Assembly: GCA_902789175.1 (NCBI GenBank)
Contig: CADANF010000008.1
Location: 1-64,000 of the forward strand
Direction of reading: 5' to 3'
DNA from: an uncultured Lachnospiraceae bacterium
Lineage (GTDB): Bacteria > Bacillota > Clostridia > Lachnospirales > Lachnospiraceae
Length of the DNA: 64,000 nt
A model generated the notes under the pieces. It saw nothing but the letters and a program-made list of their open reading frames with translations. It had not been told where the DNA came from and made no database searches. A program made the translations under genes and the position numbers. Shown piece after piece: positions 17,095 to 26,058 of this stretch (position 1 is the first letter of the stretch; each line of letters starts with the position of its first letter).

Positions 17095-18729
17095 ATGTTA
17101 CTGGTTTCAAATCTAAAACTTAAATATGATTATAACCAAGAGGATATAAATAAACAGTTAATAAAAGTCCTGCATACAGATAAGATAAAAGATGTAAGGA
17201 TTCATAAAAGGTCTCTGGATCTAAGAGAATCAGATAATATCCATTATGTCATGTCTGTCTATGTATCTTTAGATCCTTTTATTGAAAAGAAAATTCTAAA
17301 TAAGGGTAACCATAAAAATATTACGTTAACTAGTCCTAAAAATTATATCTTCGTTCCAGAATTAACGAATGAAATGATAAAAAATGATCTTGCTAAAAAA
17401 GTCAAAGATCTTGGTCGACCTGTAATAATCGGTAGTGGTCCTGCTGGTTATTTTGCAGCCTTAAAACTTGCAGAAGCTGGACTTTCTCCTGTAGTTTTTG
17501 AAAGAGGTAAGACAGTAGAAGAAAGGACACTGGATGTTGAAAGTTTCTGGAATGGTGGAACTCTTAATAAAGAAAGCAATGTTTCTTTTGGAGAAGGAGG
17601 AGCTGGTACATTTTCAGATGGAAAGTTATTTACTGGAAACAAAGATAAATTTGGCATCATTAAGGATATATTAGAAACCTTTCATAGGTTCGGTGCTAAA
17701 GAAGAGATCTGTTATGATGCAAAACCTCATATTGGTACAGATGTATTAAAATCTGTAATGAAGAATATGCGAGAAGAGATTATTCGCCTTGGGGGTGAAG
17801 TAAGATTTTCTTCTCTTGTTAAAGAAATTGAAAAGAATAATGATATATATAAATTAACTATAAAAGATAACGATAAAGAATATGAAGTTTTATCTCCTGC
17901 AGTGATACTTGCTATAGGTCACAGCGCAAGAGATACATTTTCAATGCTTTATGATAAAAATATCCAGATGGAGCAAAAACCTTTTGCTTTAGGGCTTCGT
18001 ATTGAGCATAAAAGAGAGCTTATTGATAAGGATAGATATAAGACGAGCTATATCAAGGATAAATATCCCGCTGCAGACTATAAACTCACCTTTCATGCCA
18101 GCAATGAAAGAAGTGTCTTCTCATTTTGTATGTGCCCTGGTGGATATGTAGTAAATGCTTCCAGTGATGAAAATTCAATGGTGGTAAATGGTATGAGTTA
18201 TTCAGGCCGTAATGGTGATAATTCCAATAGCGCAATAGTTGTTGGAGTAACTCCCGATGATTATCCTGGAAATGATCCGCTTTCTGCCATTAAATTTCAG
18301 CAGAGTATAGAAGAAAAGTTCTATAAAGCAGGACACGGAGCAATTCCGGTACAGACTTTTGGAGATTTTGAAAAAGGTACTATAACTAAAAAATTTGGAG
18401 ATACCGTCCCGCAAATTAAAGGAAGATACGAAATGAGCGAATTAAGCCATCTGCTTCCTTCATATGTATATCAGGCCATTGTAGAAGGAATACATCAGTT
18501 CTCACATACCATAAAAGGATTTGATAACAGTGACGCCGTTTTATCAGGAGTTGAGTCCCGTACCTCATCCCCAGTAAGGATATTAAGACAAGAAAATGGT
18601 ATGGCACCTGGATTTAATGGCCTCTTCCCTACAGGAGAAGGAGCAGGATATGCAGGAGGAATAACCTCTGCCGCTCAGGACGGTATAAAACAGGCTGAAA
18701 ATTTAGTATATTATCTTATAAATAAATAG
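17095..18729 (+). CDS. FAD-dependent dehydrogenase, COG2509 type
   Basis: The 544-residue protein has a small alpha/beta N-terminal domain (1 to about 95, VRIHKRSLDLRE), then an FAD-binding fold with VIIGSGPAGYFAALKLAEAG (about 110-130) and the family signature NVSFGEGGAGTFSDGKL. FPTGEGAGYAGGITSAAQDG lies near the C-terminus. This matches the uncharacterised FAD-dependent dehydrogenase group COG2509. It starts immediately after the previous stop, with GGAAGG upstream. Function is unknown beyond probable redox activity. Confidence 0.88.
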   Translation: MLLVSNLKLKYDYNQEDINKQLIKVLHTDKIKDVRIHKRSLDLRESDNIHYVMSVYVSLDPFIEKKILNKGNHKNITLTSPKNYIFVPELTNEMIKNDLAKKVKDLGRPVIIGSGPAGYFAALKLAEAGLSPVVFERGKTVEERTLDVESFWNGGTLNKESNVSFGEGGAGTFSDGKLFTGNKDKFGIIKDILETFHRFGAKEEICYDAKPHIGTDVLKSVMKNMREEIIRLGGEVRFSSLVKEIEKNNDIYKLTIKDNDKEYEVLSPAVILAIGHSARDTFSMLYDKNIQMEQKPFALGLRIEHKRELIDKDRYKTSYIKDKYPAADYKLTFHASNERSVFSFCMCPGGYVVNASSDENSMVVNGMSYSGRNGDNSNSAIVVGVTPDDYPGNDPLSAIKFQQSIEEKFYKAGHGAIPVQTFGDFEKGTITKKFGDTVPQIKGRYEMSELSHLLPSYVYQAIVEGIHQFSHTIKGFDNSDAVLSGVESRTSSPVRILRQENGMAPGFNGLFPTGEGAGYAGGITSAAQDGIKQAENLVYYLINK

Positions 18730-18754
18730 TTTAGTTGTTTTTATAGAAAGTATT

Positions 18755-19618
18755 ATGGATAGTTTTATGGAAAATAGAGATTTTTTAAAAAATAAAAAAC
18801 GTATAGTGATAAAGATAGGTTCTTCATCACTTATGCATGAATCAACAGGAGAAGTAGATTTTATCAAAGTAGAAAAGCTTGTAAGGATCCTTTCTGATAT
18901 AAAGAATCAGGGAAAAGACGTCTTACTTGTTTCATCAGGGGCTATCGCAGTTGGTTCTAAATCCCTTGGATTTAAGAGAAGACCAGAAACTCTTACAATG
19001 AAACAGGCATGCGCTGCTTTAGGACAGGGTGAGCTTATGATGTTATATCAGAAACTTTTCAGAGAATATAATCATCTTGCTGCTCAGGTACTTCTAACAT
19101 TTGACGTAATCACAAATGACGAGAGAAGAAGAAATGCTATGAATACTCTTATCCAGCTTCTTGATCTTGATATCATTCCTGTTGTAAATGAAAATGATAC
19201 AGTGGCTACAGAAGAGATTGAATTTGGTGATAATGATACCCTTTCTGCTATATGTGCATGTCTTACAAATGCGGATCTTCTTATTATTCTTTCTGATATT
19301 GATGGATTATTCACAGATGATCCAGGTAAAAATCCGAACGCTAAACGTATTCCTTTAGTTGAAAGAATAACTCCTGAAATCTGCTCAATGGGAAAAGGAG
19401 CCGGTTCTGGTTATGGAACTGGTGGAATGGCTACGAAAATTGCAGCTGCAAAGATTGCAACTGACTCAGGAACAGATATGGCCATCATTAATTCTAAGGA
19501 TCTCGATCTTATATCACAGCTTCTTAACGGAGAAGATGTAGGAACTTTATTCCTGGCACACGATGACCCTGACTTTGATGTAACAGATTATATAGTTCAT
19601 AAGAAATACTTGGATTAA
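18755..19618 (+). CDS. proB: glutamate 5-kinase, short form
   Basis: The 287-residue enzyme phosphorylates glutamate in the first step of proline synthesis. The amino-acid-kinase fold is clear: RIVIKIGSSSLMHE at the start, LLVSSGAIAVGSKSLG, PVVNENDTVATEEIEFGDND, LLIILSDIDGLFTDDP and GSGYGTGGMATKIAAAKIA. It stops at the end of the kinase domain, so the PUA domain of the longer ProB proteins is absent. The ribosome-binding site is weak (AGAAAG). A start at ATG 18767 is also possible. Confidence 0.94.
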   Translation: MDSFMENRDFLKNKKRIVIKIGSSSLMHESTGEVDFIKVEKLVRILSDIKNQGKDVLLVSSGAIAVGSKSLGFKRRPETLTMKQACAALGQGELMMLYQKLFREYNHLAAQVLLTFDVITNDERRRNAMNTLIQLLDLDIIPVVNENDTVATEEIEFGDNDTLSAICACLTNADLLIILSDIDGLFTDDPGKNPNAKRIPLVERITPEICSMGKGAGSGYGTGGMATKIAAAKIATDSGTDMAIINSKDLDLISQLLNGEDVGTLFLAHDDPDFDVTDYIVHKKYLD

Positions 19619-19622
19619 AAAA

Positions 19623-20270
19623 ATGATCAGTAAAAGTGAAGTAAGAAAAAGTAAGCTTTATGCCAGGTTAAATATAAATCCTGATCAGGCAAAAGATAAA
19701 ACAAACAGGATAATGAAAGAAACCTGGAATCTAATTGAATATTTTAAGCCTGAGATCATTCTTTGTTATATGGCTTATGGAAGTGAGCTAAATATTAATA
19801 AAGTGATGGAATCAGCATATTATGCAGGAATTAAAGTATATCTTCCAAAGGTAGAAGGTAAAAATATGCACTTTTACCGCTATACAGGTATTGATTCTAT
19901 TAGTTCAGGATATAAAGGAATCTTAGAACCTGATAGTAGTGAAAGATATATCTATGATCCGTCTGTCGCTGAAAAGACCCTTATGATAATGCCAGGAGTA
20001 GCATTTGATATAGACAGGGGAAGAGTCGGCTATGGAGGTGGTTATTATGATAGATATCTTAGTAATAAGAAAGATCTTAGAACTGTCGCTGTGGCCTTTG
20101 ACTGTCAGTTAAGTGATGAATTAATAGAACTTGAACCGACTGATATAAGGCCCGATATAATAATCACAGAAGAACGCATTTTAAGCAGTGGTATTATAAA
20201 TAATGATGATTTTAATATGAAAAAGGGAGGATATTATGTACGATCTTATCAGTTTATTAGAGAGAGCTAA
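19623..20270 (+). CDS. 5-formyltetrahydrofolate cyclo-ligase
   Basis: The 215-residue protein has the signature GVAFDIDRGRVGYGGGYYDR, which binds ATP and folate in 5-formyl-THF cyclo-ligase. The enzyme returns 5-formyltetrahydrofolate to 5,10-methenyl-THF. The N-terminal KSEVRKSKLYARL is also typical. It sits between proB and proA, 4 nt from proB and overlapping proA by 35 nt, so the three are co-translated even though folate salvage has no direct link to proline synthesis. Confidence 0.92.
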   Translation: MISKSEVRKSKLYARLNINPDQAKDKTNRIMKETWNLIEYFKPEIILCYMAYGSELNINKVMESAYYAGIKVYLPKVEGKNMHFYRYTGIDSISSGYKGILEPDSSERYIYDPSVAEKTLMIMPGVAFDIDRGRVGYGGGYYDRYLSNKKDLRTVAVAFDCQLSDELIELEPTDIRPDIIITEERILSSGIINNDDFNMKKGGYYVRSYQFIRES

Positions 20271-21480
20271 GACAGCCTCAGTTGAAACAGCAAACATGGG
20301 CACTCTTAAGAAGAATGACGCGCTTCTTTTTGTTGCTGAAGAATTACGTGGAAGAAAAGCTGAGATCATCAAAGCAAACAAGATTGATATTTCTAATGGT
20401 GAAGAAAATGGAATGCCAGATTCTCTTTTAGACAGATTACGTCTTGATGATGCAAGGATTGAAGCAATGGCTGAAGGTGTAAGGCAGATTGCCCAGTTGG
20501 ATGATCCTATAGGTGAAGGCCTTCTTAGAAAAGTTCGTCCTAATGGACTTATAATAGAACAGGTAAGAGTACCAATGGGGGTTATAGGTATCATTTATGA
20601 ATCACGTCCAAATGTTACAGTTGATTCCTTTGCTCTTTGCTTTAAATCAGGAAATGTAGCAGTTCTGCGTGGTGGTTCTGATTCCATCAATTCAAATATC
20701 GCTCTTTCAAATATAATTAAAGACGGTTTAGCAAAAGCTGATGTAACAGAAGATGCAGTAATACTTATCGATAATACAGATAGAGAGATTGTTAATCAGT
20801 TAATGAAACAAAATGATTATCTTGACCTTCTTATTCCAAGAGGTGGCAAAGGTCTTATTCAGAATGTGGTTATGAATGCAACTGTTCCTGTAATTGAAAC
20901 AGGAACTGGTAACTGTCATATCTACGTAGATAAATATGCTGATATTGATAAAGCAATTAAGATCATAAGAAATGCTAAACTTCAGAGACTTGGAGTATGT
21001 AATGCCTGTGAGTCTCTCGTTATCCATAAGGATATAGCTGAAAAATGCCTTCCTCTTATTGCTGCAGATCTTACCAGTGAAGAAGTAGAGATGAAGGGAG
21101 ATGAGACATCTCAGTCCATCAGTAACCTTATAATCCCTGCTGATCCTACAGATTATGCTACAGAATATCTTGCCAAGAAGATATCTGTAAAAATAGTAGA
21201 TTCAATCGAAGAAGCAATTGCTCATATCAATAAATACTCTACCGGACATTCAGAATCCATTATTACAGAAGACTATAATTCTTCTCAGAAGTTCCTTAAA
21301 CAGATTGATTCTGCCTGTGTATATGTAAATGCTTCTACAAGATTTACTGACGGCTTTGAGTTTGGTTTTGGTGCTGAGATTGGTATTTCCACACAGAAGT
21401 TACATGCCAGAGGTCCAATGGGACTTCTTGCACTTACTTCATCAAAATATATGATCTATGGAGATGGTCAGACAAGATAA
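20236..21480 (+). CDS. proA: gamma-glutamyl phosphate reductase
   Basis: The 414-residue enzyme reduces gamma-glutamyl phosphate to the semialdehyde in proline synthesis. It is an aldehyde-dehydrogenase-fold protein with the active-site Cys in RLGVCNACESLVIH, and also IYESRPNVTVDSFALCFKSG, PRGGKGLIQNV and EFGFGAEIGISTQKLHARGP. GGGAGG lies 6 nt before the ATG, which confirms a start inside the 3' end of the cyclo-ligase gene. Length is normal. Confidence 0.97.
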   Translation: MYDLISLLERAKTASVETANMGTLKKNDALLFVAEELRGRKAEIIKANKIDISNGEENGMPDSLLDRLRLDDARIEAMAEGVRQIAQLDDPIGEGLLRKVRPNGLIIEQVRVPMGVIGIIYESRPNVTVDSFALCFKSGNVAVLRGGSDSINSNIALSNIIKDGLAKADVTEDAVILIDNTDREIVNQLMKQNDYLDLLIPRGGKGLIQNVVMNATVPVIETGTGNCHIYVDKYADIDKAIKIIRNAKLQRLGVCNACESLVIHKDIAEKCLPLIAADLTSEEVEMKGDETSQSISNLIIPADPTDYATEYLAKKISVKIVDSIEEAIAHINKYSTGHSESIITEDYNSSQKFLKQIDSACVYVNASTRFTDGFEFGFGAEIGISTQKLHARGPMGLLALTSSKYMIYGDGQTR

Positions 21481-21500
21481 AAACTTACGGGGGATTACTT

Positions 21501-22463
21501 ATGGCTAAAGAAAATTTAGACGATAATAAGCTTGAAAATGAAAAAAACGGTAATAAAGAAATGATAGGTCTCGTTTTATCTGGTGGCGGAGGAAAAGGTG
21601 CTTATCAGGCAGGTGTCCTTAAAGCCCTGACAGAAGCCGGGGTACTTAATGATGTTACAGCCATTTCCGGTGCCTCAATAGGGGCTGTAAATGCTGTAAT
21701 TTACGCAATGGGCCAACCAGAACTTTTAGAAAAGATATGGAATGACATTGATATGGATGTTGTATTTGACTTTGATCTAAAGATGCTAAAAGAAAACCGC
21801 CCATTCTTTTCAAGAGACGAAATGAATCGCCTTTTTGATACATATATAGATCAAAAAGTTATTAAGAAAAGCCCATACGATATCTATTTTTCCATGACAG
21901 ATATCACTGAGGAACCATATAAGGTTAAATACATAAAAGTAGATAATGCTTCAGAGGAAAACTTAAAGAAATATCTTATGGCTTCCACAGCGCTTCCGGT
22001 AATCTACGAACCAATCCTTGTAAATGACAGAAAATATAGGGATGGTGGTATATGTGATAACAATCCTATTGAACCTCTTTATAAAAAGGGCATAAGAAAA
22101 TTTATCATAATATCTCTTAATCATGGAAAAACAGTAGATACATCCGCCTATACAGATGCTGAATTTACTAAGATCAGTCCAAGCCATGATCTTGGAGATT
22201 TTCTTACAGGTACGCTTAATTTCTTAGACGATGATAAAAAGATCAAATTTCTTCTTGGAGTAAAGGACGGCGAGAGAGCACTAAAGACTAAATTTGAAAA
22301 GGATCCAGTCTATATAGAAATGGAAAAAACTATTGCTCTTAATGATTATAATTTCATTATCAATACCTATAATCAGGAAAAGAAAATGAATGAGCTTTCA
22401 AAGAGCGTGTCTGACAACTTAGATTATTTCAATAAAATCGCTGACAAATACAAAGATATATGA
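21501..22463 (+). CDS. patatin-like phospholipase (RssA-like)
   Basis: The 320-residue protein has the patatin hydrolase layout. The oxyanion loop SGGGGKGAYQAGVLKAL is at about 27-43. The nucleophile motif GASIG gives Ser59, and the catalytic Asp is in KYRDGGICDNNP. A charged N-terminal tail of about 20 residues precedes the domain and no signal peptide is visible, so it is probably cytosolic or membrane-associated. The exact lipid substrate is unknown. GGGGGA lies before the ATG. It follows proA by 20 nt. Confidence 0.88.
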   Translation: MAKENLDDNKLENEKNGNKEMIGLVLSGGGGKGAYQAGVLKALTEAGVLNDVTAISGASIGAVNAVIYAMGQPELLEKIWNDIDMDVVFDFDLKMLKENRPFFSRDEMNRLFDTYIDQKVIKKSPYDIYFSMTDITEEPYKVKYIKVDNASEENLKKYLMASTALPVIYEPILVNDRKYRDGGICDNNPIEPLYKKGIRKFIIISLNHGKTVDTSAYTDAEFTKISPSHDLGDFLTGTLNFLDDDKKIKFLLGVKDGERALKTKFEKDPVYIEMEKTIALNDYNFIINTYNQEKKMNELSKSVSDNLDYFNKIADKYKDI

Positions 22464-22480
22464 TAAAATAAGTTTTGTCA

Positions 22481-22530
22481 GGGAAGTTTTATCCAAGGAT
22501 TATCATCCTGGATAATCAGAAACTCTTCCT
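22481..22530 (+). other. 50-nt stem-loop before the kinase-like gene
   Basis: GGAAGTTT and TATCCAAGGAT on the left pair with ATCCTGGATA and AAACTCTTCC on the right, with a TATC tip. No T-run follows, so it is not a clear terminator. It lies in the 98-nt gap between the patatin gene and the kinase-like gene. Confidence 0.45.
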
Positions 22531-22561
22531 TAGATAAATATATATGTTAGGGGTGTTCAAT

Positions 22562-23179
22562 ATGGCTGATAATAAGATTATTACTATTGGAAGACAATTT
22601 GGAAGCAACGGAAGACAGATTGGTGAATTAGTAGCTAAAAAGCTCGGAGTTACCTGTTATGATAAGCAGTTAATTAAAAAAGCAGCTAAAGAATCAGGAC
22701 TATGGGAAGATCTTCTTGATGAAATGGATGAAAAACCAACCAACAGCTTTTTATATTCTGTAGTTATGGATCCATATGCATTTGCATATTCATTTGATAA
22801 TTCAGGTTATGGAATGAATATCAATCAGAAGGCCTTTATGGCAACCTATAATACAATTCAAAACATAGCAAAGAATGAATCATGTGTTATAATTGGTCGT
22901 TGTTCTAATTATGTTTTACGTGATTTTAATAATGTTTATAATTTCTTTCTTTATGCACCTCTTGAAGAGCGTATTAAGATCGTAATGGAAAGATTTAATC
23001 TTGATGAGAAGAAGGCTAAAGATCAGATAATCAAAGAAGATAAAGCCAGAGCTTCATATTTTAATTATTATACATCTATGAAATGGGGCAATATTGAATC
23101 CTATGACTGCTGTCTTAACACAACTCTTATGGATCCTGAATCAATGGCGGATCTTATCATAGAGATCTCAAAAAAATAG
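22562..23179 (+). CDS. cytidylate kinase-like family protein
   Basis: The 205-residue protein begins MADNKIITIGRQFGSNGRQIGE. The phrase GRQFGSNGRQIGELVAKKLG is the nucleotide-binding N-terminus of the cytidylate-kinase-like (AAA_26) group, found widely in gut Firmicutes and distinct from the housekeeping Cmk. CVIIGRCSNYVLRD in the middle fits. The chosen ATG 22562 follows AGGGGTG at a 6-nt distance; a start six codons upstream has no such site. The substrate is unproven. Confidence 0.85.
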   Translation: MADNKIITIGRQFGSNGRQIGELVAKKLGVTCYDKQLIKKAAKESGLWEDLLDEMDEKPTNSFLYSVVMDPYAFAYSFDNSGYGMNINQKAFMATYNTIQNIAKNESCVIIGRCSNYVLRDFNNVYNFFLYAPLEERIKIVMERFNLDEKKAKDQIIKEDKARASYFNYYTSMKWGNIESYDCCLNTTLMDPESMADLIIEISKK

Positions 23180-23213
23180 TATTGCTATTATTATTCTAAT
23201 TATGCTATCATAT

Positions 23214-23244
23214 AAAACGTTCGTTATAGTACGAACGTTTTATT
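23214..23244 (+). terminator. terminator of the kinase-like gene
   Basis: The perfect 11-bp stem AAAACGTTCGT / ACGAACGTTTT has a TATAGT loop and is followed by TATTTATTTA. The A/T ends make it possibly bidirectional. It lies between the kinase-like gene and the small Sel1-like gene. Confidence 0.7.
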
Positions 23245-23264
23245 TATTTACAGGAGATATAAAG

Positions 23265-23516
23265 ATGCATATATTTCAGACAAAACCAGGTCAGTGCAAA
23301 GTTAAATTTAAACCTAATACCAAATTTGATTTTATAGACAGAGCCGCTGTTGGAGATATAGAAGCAGCAGCATTTCTTGCAGAAGGATATCTTACAGGTA
23401 AATATGAATGTGAGATCAATCATGAAAAGGCAAGAAAATGGGCTACATATGCTTCAAATCATGGAAGCGAGCTAGCCGCAAATGTATTAGAAGAGCTTAA
23501 AAAAAGTGGACAGTAA
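23265..23516 (+). CDS. small Sel1-like repeat protein
   Basis: The 83-residue product begins MHIFQTKPGQCKVKFKPN, and then has one Sel1-like unit: AAVGDIEAAAFLAEGYLTGKYECEINHEKARKWATYASNHGS. Such repeats are protein-binding helical pairs. The ATG at 23265 follows CAGGAGAT. A longer open frame from 23202 spans the terminator stem and is not used. It stands alone between two terminators and its last codons form one arm of the next terminator. Specific function unknown. Confidence 0.75.
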   Translation: MHIFQTKPGQCKVKFKPNTKFDFIDRAAVGDIEAAAFLAEGYLTGKYECEINHEKARKWATYASNHGSELAANVLEELKKSGQ

Positions 23517-23530
23517 AGTCCACTTTTTTT
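23499..23530. terminator. bidirectional terminator at the strand switch
   Basis: AAAAAGTGGAC / GTCCACTTTTT with a 6-nt loop has A and T tracts on both sides. It ends the Sel1-like gene on + (its stop is in the loop) and psd on -. Confidence 0.9.
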
Positions 23531-24348
23531 TATAGAGACTGCCCCATTACAACAGGAGTCTCAATATTATGTAATGTATTAATAAAGTATTTTGGATCTA
23601 TATTTTTGATATGATTTTTTTTAATAAGAACTATAATAGTAGAACCGCCATATTTAAAGTATCCTTTTTCCTCTCCACGAAGAACTTTTTTTACTCTTTC
23701 ATGATGATTCTTAATCTTTCCTACTAAAAGAGCACCAACTTCCATCTGGATGATCTTTCCAAAATTCTTAGTTTTTATCTGTACAAATTCTCTCTGATTC
23801 TCAGTGAAAACAGGTACATGTCTTAAGGCGACAGGCTGAACTGTATGAAGTATGCCATTTATCCTATGATTCTTTCCTTTTATACCAGTATCTGCATATA
23901 CATATCTATGATAATGCTTTACAGAAAGTCGATATACAAGACAAAGACCGCCATTATATTCTTTTGCTAAGCTTTTACTATGAAGGAGATCACTTACTTT
24001 ATAACAGCTTCTTTTTACAGGTATTACAAGTCCTTCAGTAATAACATAGGCTGATAAAAGGCCATCACATGGAGCCATAAGTCTATTCTCATCCTGCGCG
24101 ATAGGACGCATATTATACTTTAACTGTCTGGTAAAAAAGTCATTAAAACTATCATAATCTGATGTTTTTTCTCTTTCACAAATAGAAAGATCTATATCAT
24201 TTTTCTCCACAAAAGGCTTTATCAAAGGTTTTGAAAAATGAGAATCAAGGAAGGTTCCGCAGGCCCTTGATACAGGCTTTGCTGTAAGGCCTTTAAGGAT
24301 AACCCTTCCTGGAAATGTTGTATATAAAAACTTTAATATCTTATCCAT
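23530..24348 (-). CDS. psd: phosphatidylserine decarboxylase
   Basis: The 272-residue membrane-bound enzyme converts phosphatidylserine to phosphatidylethanolamine. Psd is made as a proenzyme that cleaves itself at a Gly-Ser bond to make a pyruvoyl group; here the site is GGST in YFKYGGSTIIVLIKKN, the variant found in many Clostridia in place of LGST. MAPCDGLLSAYV, VYRLSVKHYHRYVYAD and MEVGALLVGKI are the other family blocks. It overlaps pssA by 8 nt and is the last gene of a four-gene operon. Confidence 0.95.
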   Translation of the reverse strand: MDKILKFLYTTFPGRVILKGLTAKPVSRACGTFLDSHFSKPLIKPFVEKNDIDLSICEREKTSDYDSFNDFFTRQLKYNMRPIAQDENRLMAPCDGLLSAYVITEGLVIPVKRSCYKVSDLLHSKSLAKEYNGGLCLVYRLSVKHYHRYVYADTGIKGKNHRINGILHTVQPVALRHVPVFTENQREFVQIKTKNFGKIIQMEVGALLVGKIKNHHERVKKVLRGEEKGYFKYGGSTIIVLIKKNHIKNIDPKYFINTLHNIETPVVMGQSL

Positions 24349-25030
24349 GTGGATACCTCAATGCTATAAGAATAGCTTCTATAAGTCCAAAACCAACCAT
24401 TATAAGGATTCCTTTTAATCCAGGTTTCTTAACACTGATCTTTGATACAAAAAGAATTGCAGTAAGAAGCATAAATAAGAAATATAATGGAGTAACATCC
24501 ATTGGAGTAACATACTGGATAAGAAGGATAGTAGGGAAAACAAGAGCTGATGCTGTAACGGGAAGTCCTACATAAGTCTTTCTGCATCCACCTTCAGTTT
24601 TTTGCCTTTCTTCTTCAACCACATTAAAATAAGCAAGTCTTATCATGGCTGTAAGAGCATAGAAGAGCATGATTAAGATAACTAATGCAACTGTGACCCA
24701 GTGAAGCTTCTTAAAAGCAATATGAGGAATGCCTTCAAGTCCTGGACCGGAAATAATCATAGCAATACCGATACAAACAGGAAGTATTCCGAAAGCAACT
24801 AAATCCGATAAAGAATCGATCTGAATACCAAATTTACATTCTGTTTCAGTTCTGTTTTTCTTTGTACGGGCAACTCTGCCATCAAATGCATCACATAAAC
24901 CACTGAACATAAGGCAATACATACCAATATATGGGTGTCCCATACCATACAGTGAAATAATTATACCTGTAACTGCTGATAAAAACGATAAATATGTAAG
25001 CCAAACTGTATAATTATAAAATCCTATCAT
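24341..25030 (-). CDS. pssA: CDP-diacylglycerol-serine O-phosphatidyltransferase
   Basis: The 229-residue membrane enzyme makes phosphatidylserine from CDP-diacylglycerol and serine. The CDP-alcohol phosphatidyltransferase motif is intact: CDAFDGRVARTKKN followed by FGIQIDSLSD, which supply the metal-binding Asp residues. About six membrane spans are visible. I use the start 25030 (MIGFYNYTVW) after AAGGAGAG; its ATGA overlaps the stop of the upstream gene by 4 nt. The product feeds Psd directly. Confidence 0.94.
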   Translation of the reverse strand: MIGFYNYTVWLTYLSFLSAVTGIIISLYGMGHPYIGMYCLMFSGLCDAFDGRVARTKKNRTETECKFGIQIDSLSDLVAFGILPVCIGIAMIISGPGLEGIPHIAFKKLHWVTVALVILIMLFYALTAMIRLAYFNVVEEERQKTEGGCRKTYVGLPVTASALVFPTILLIQYVTPMDVTPLYFLFMLLTAILFVSKISVKKPGLKGILIMVGFGLIEAILIALRYPHG

Positions 25031-26058
25031 TTTTTCTTCTCTCTCCTTATAATCTGAATGTATCCGATCAACATGGTTATTCCACATATGAGTACACAAA
25101 TGTAGAATGAAAGACTACGACTTAGCAGTTCCAGCTGAGCAGCTGCATCCTGTGTCATTATCTTTCCAAAACCATCTAACATAAGATAATCAGTTACTCC
25201 CATTCCACCAGGAATAGGCATGCAATTTGAACCGATGGTTACCAGGCTTTGGGTAACCCAAAGTGTGAATACATTATCTTTCTTTCCCCCAAGAGCGAGA
25301 TACATAAACACCGGAACCATTAATTGGGACAATCTTTGCAAAAGGTTAAACAAGAATACAAGTAATAGAGTCTTAGTCTGTCCTGACATCTGTCTTGCAG
25401 CCTCTGCATAACTATCCATTTTTTTCTTTAATTTTATTACTTTATTGTCTGTCTTTCTTAAGATCTTAATCTTCTTTAAGAACCTAAGACATTTGACAAC
25501 CATAGCTTCTAAAAGCTTTTTCTTTTTAAGCATCAGCCAGAATGTATTTCCAAGAAAGGCTATAACTATATAACCAACTATGATAAATATTCTTCCTGGA
25601 ATATGGAAATTCAGGAAGGTAAATGGCTGAAATATTATACATACAGCACCTATAAAAAGTATCGCAGCTGTATACATAACCAGGTTAAGCAGAAGAGCAG
25701 CGGTAGTCACACTAAGTGGTACACTGCTTTTTGTCATAAAGAATGCACTTGCAGGTTGTCCTCCAGATGCTGAAGGAGTGATAGCAGAAAAATAAATATC
25801 TGACGAACTATATAAAAGTCCCTGCCAATGGCTTCTTCTATAACCTGTACTTCTAATGATCACTAAAATAGCTTCTCCTTCAAATATTATAAATCCCAAC
25901 ATAGAAAGGACAGCTAAAATTAAATAGAATGGATTAGCTCCTGCAAGCGATTCCTTAAGCGAACTAAACGACAAATTTTTTGTCTGTGAAAATACAGCCA
26001 ATATAGTCAGCAAAGCAATTGCTATAGAAACTAATTGCCACATTACTTTCTTTTTCAT
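25027..26058 (-). CDS. flippase-like membrane protein (YbhN / LPG-synthase TM family)
   Basis: The 343-residue protein is almost all membrane, with about eight hydrophobic segments. The pieces ITPSASGGQPASAFFM and NCMPIPGGMGVTDYLMLDGF match the lysylphosphatidylglycerol-synthase transmembrane domain (UPF0104/YbhN) family. The catalytic lysyl-transfer domain is missing, so only the flippase-like part is present. Overlaps of 4 nt on both sides tie it to PAP2 and pssA. A role in moving a lipid or lipid precursor across the membrane is inferred. Confidence 0.85.
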   Translation of the reverse strand: MKKKVMWQLVSIAIALLTILAVFSQTKNLSFSSLKESLAGANPFYLILAVLSMLGFIIFEGEAILVIIRSTGYRRSHWQGLLYSSSDIYFSAITPSASGGQPASAFFMTKSSVPLSVTTAALLLNLVMYTAAILFIGAVCIIFQPFTFLNFHIPGRIFIIVGYIVIAFLGNTFWLMLKKKKLLEAMVVKCLRFLKKIKILRKTDNKVIKLKKKMDSYAEAARQMSGQTKTLLLVFLFNLLQRLSQLMVPVFMYLALGGKKDNVFTLWVTQSLVTIGSNCMPIPGGMGVTDYLMLDGFGKIMTQDAAAQLELLSRSLSFYICVLICGITMLIGYIQIIRREKKK

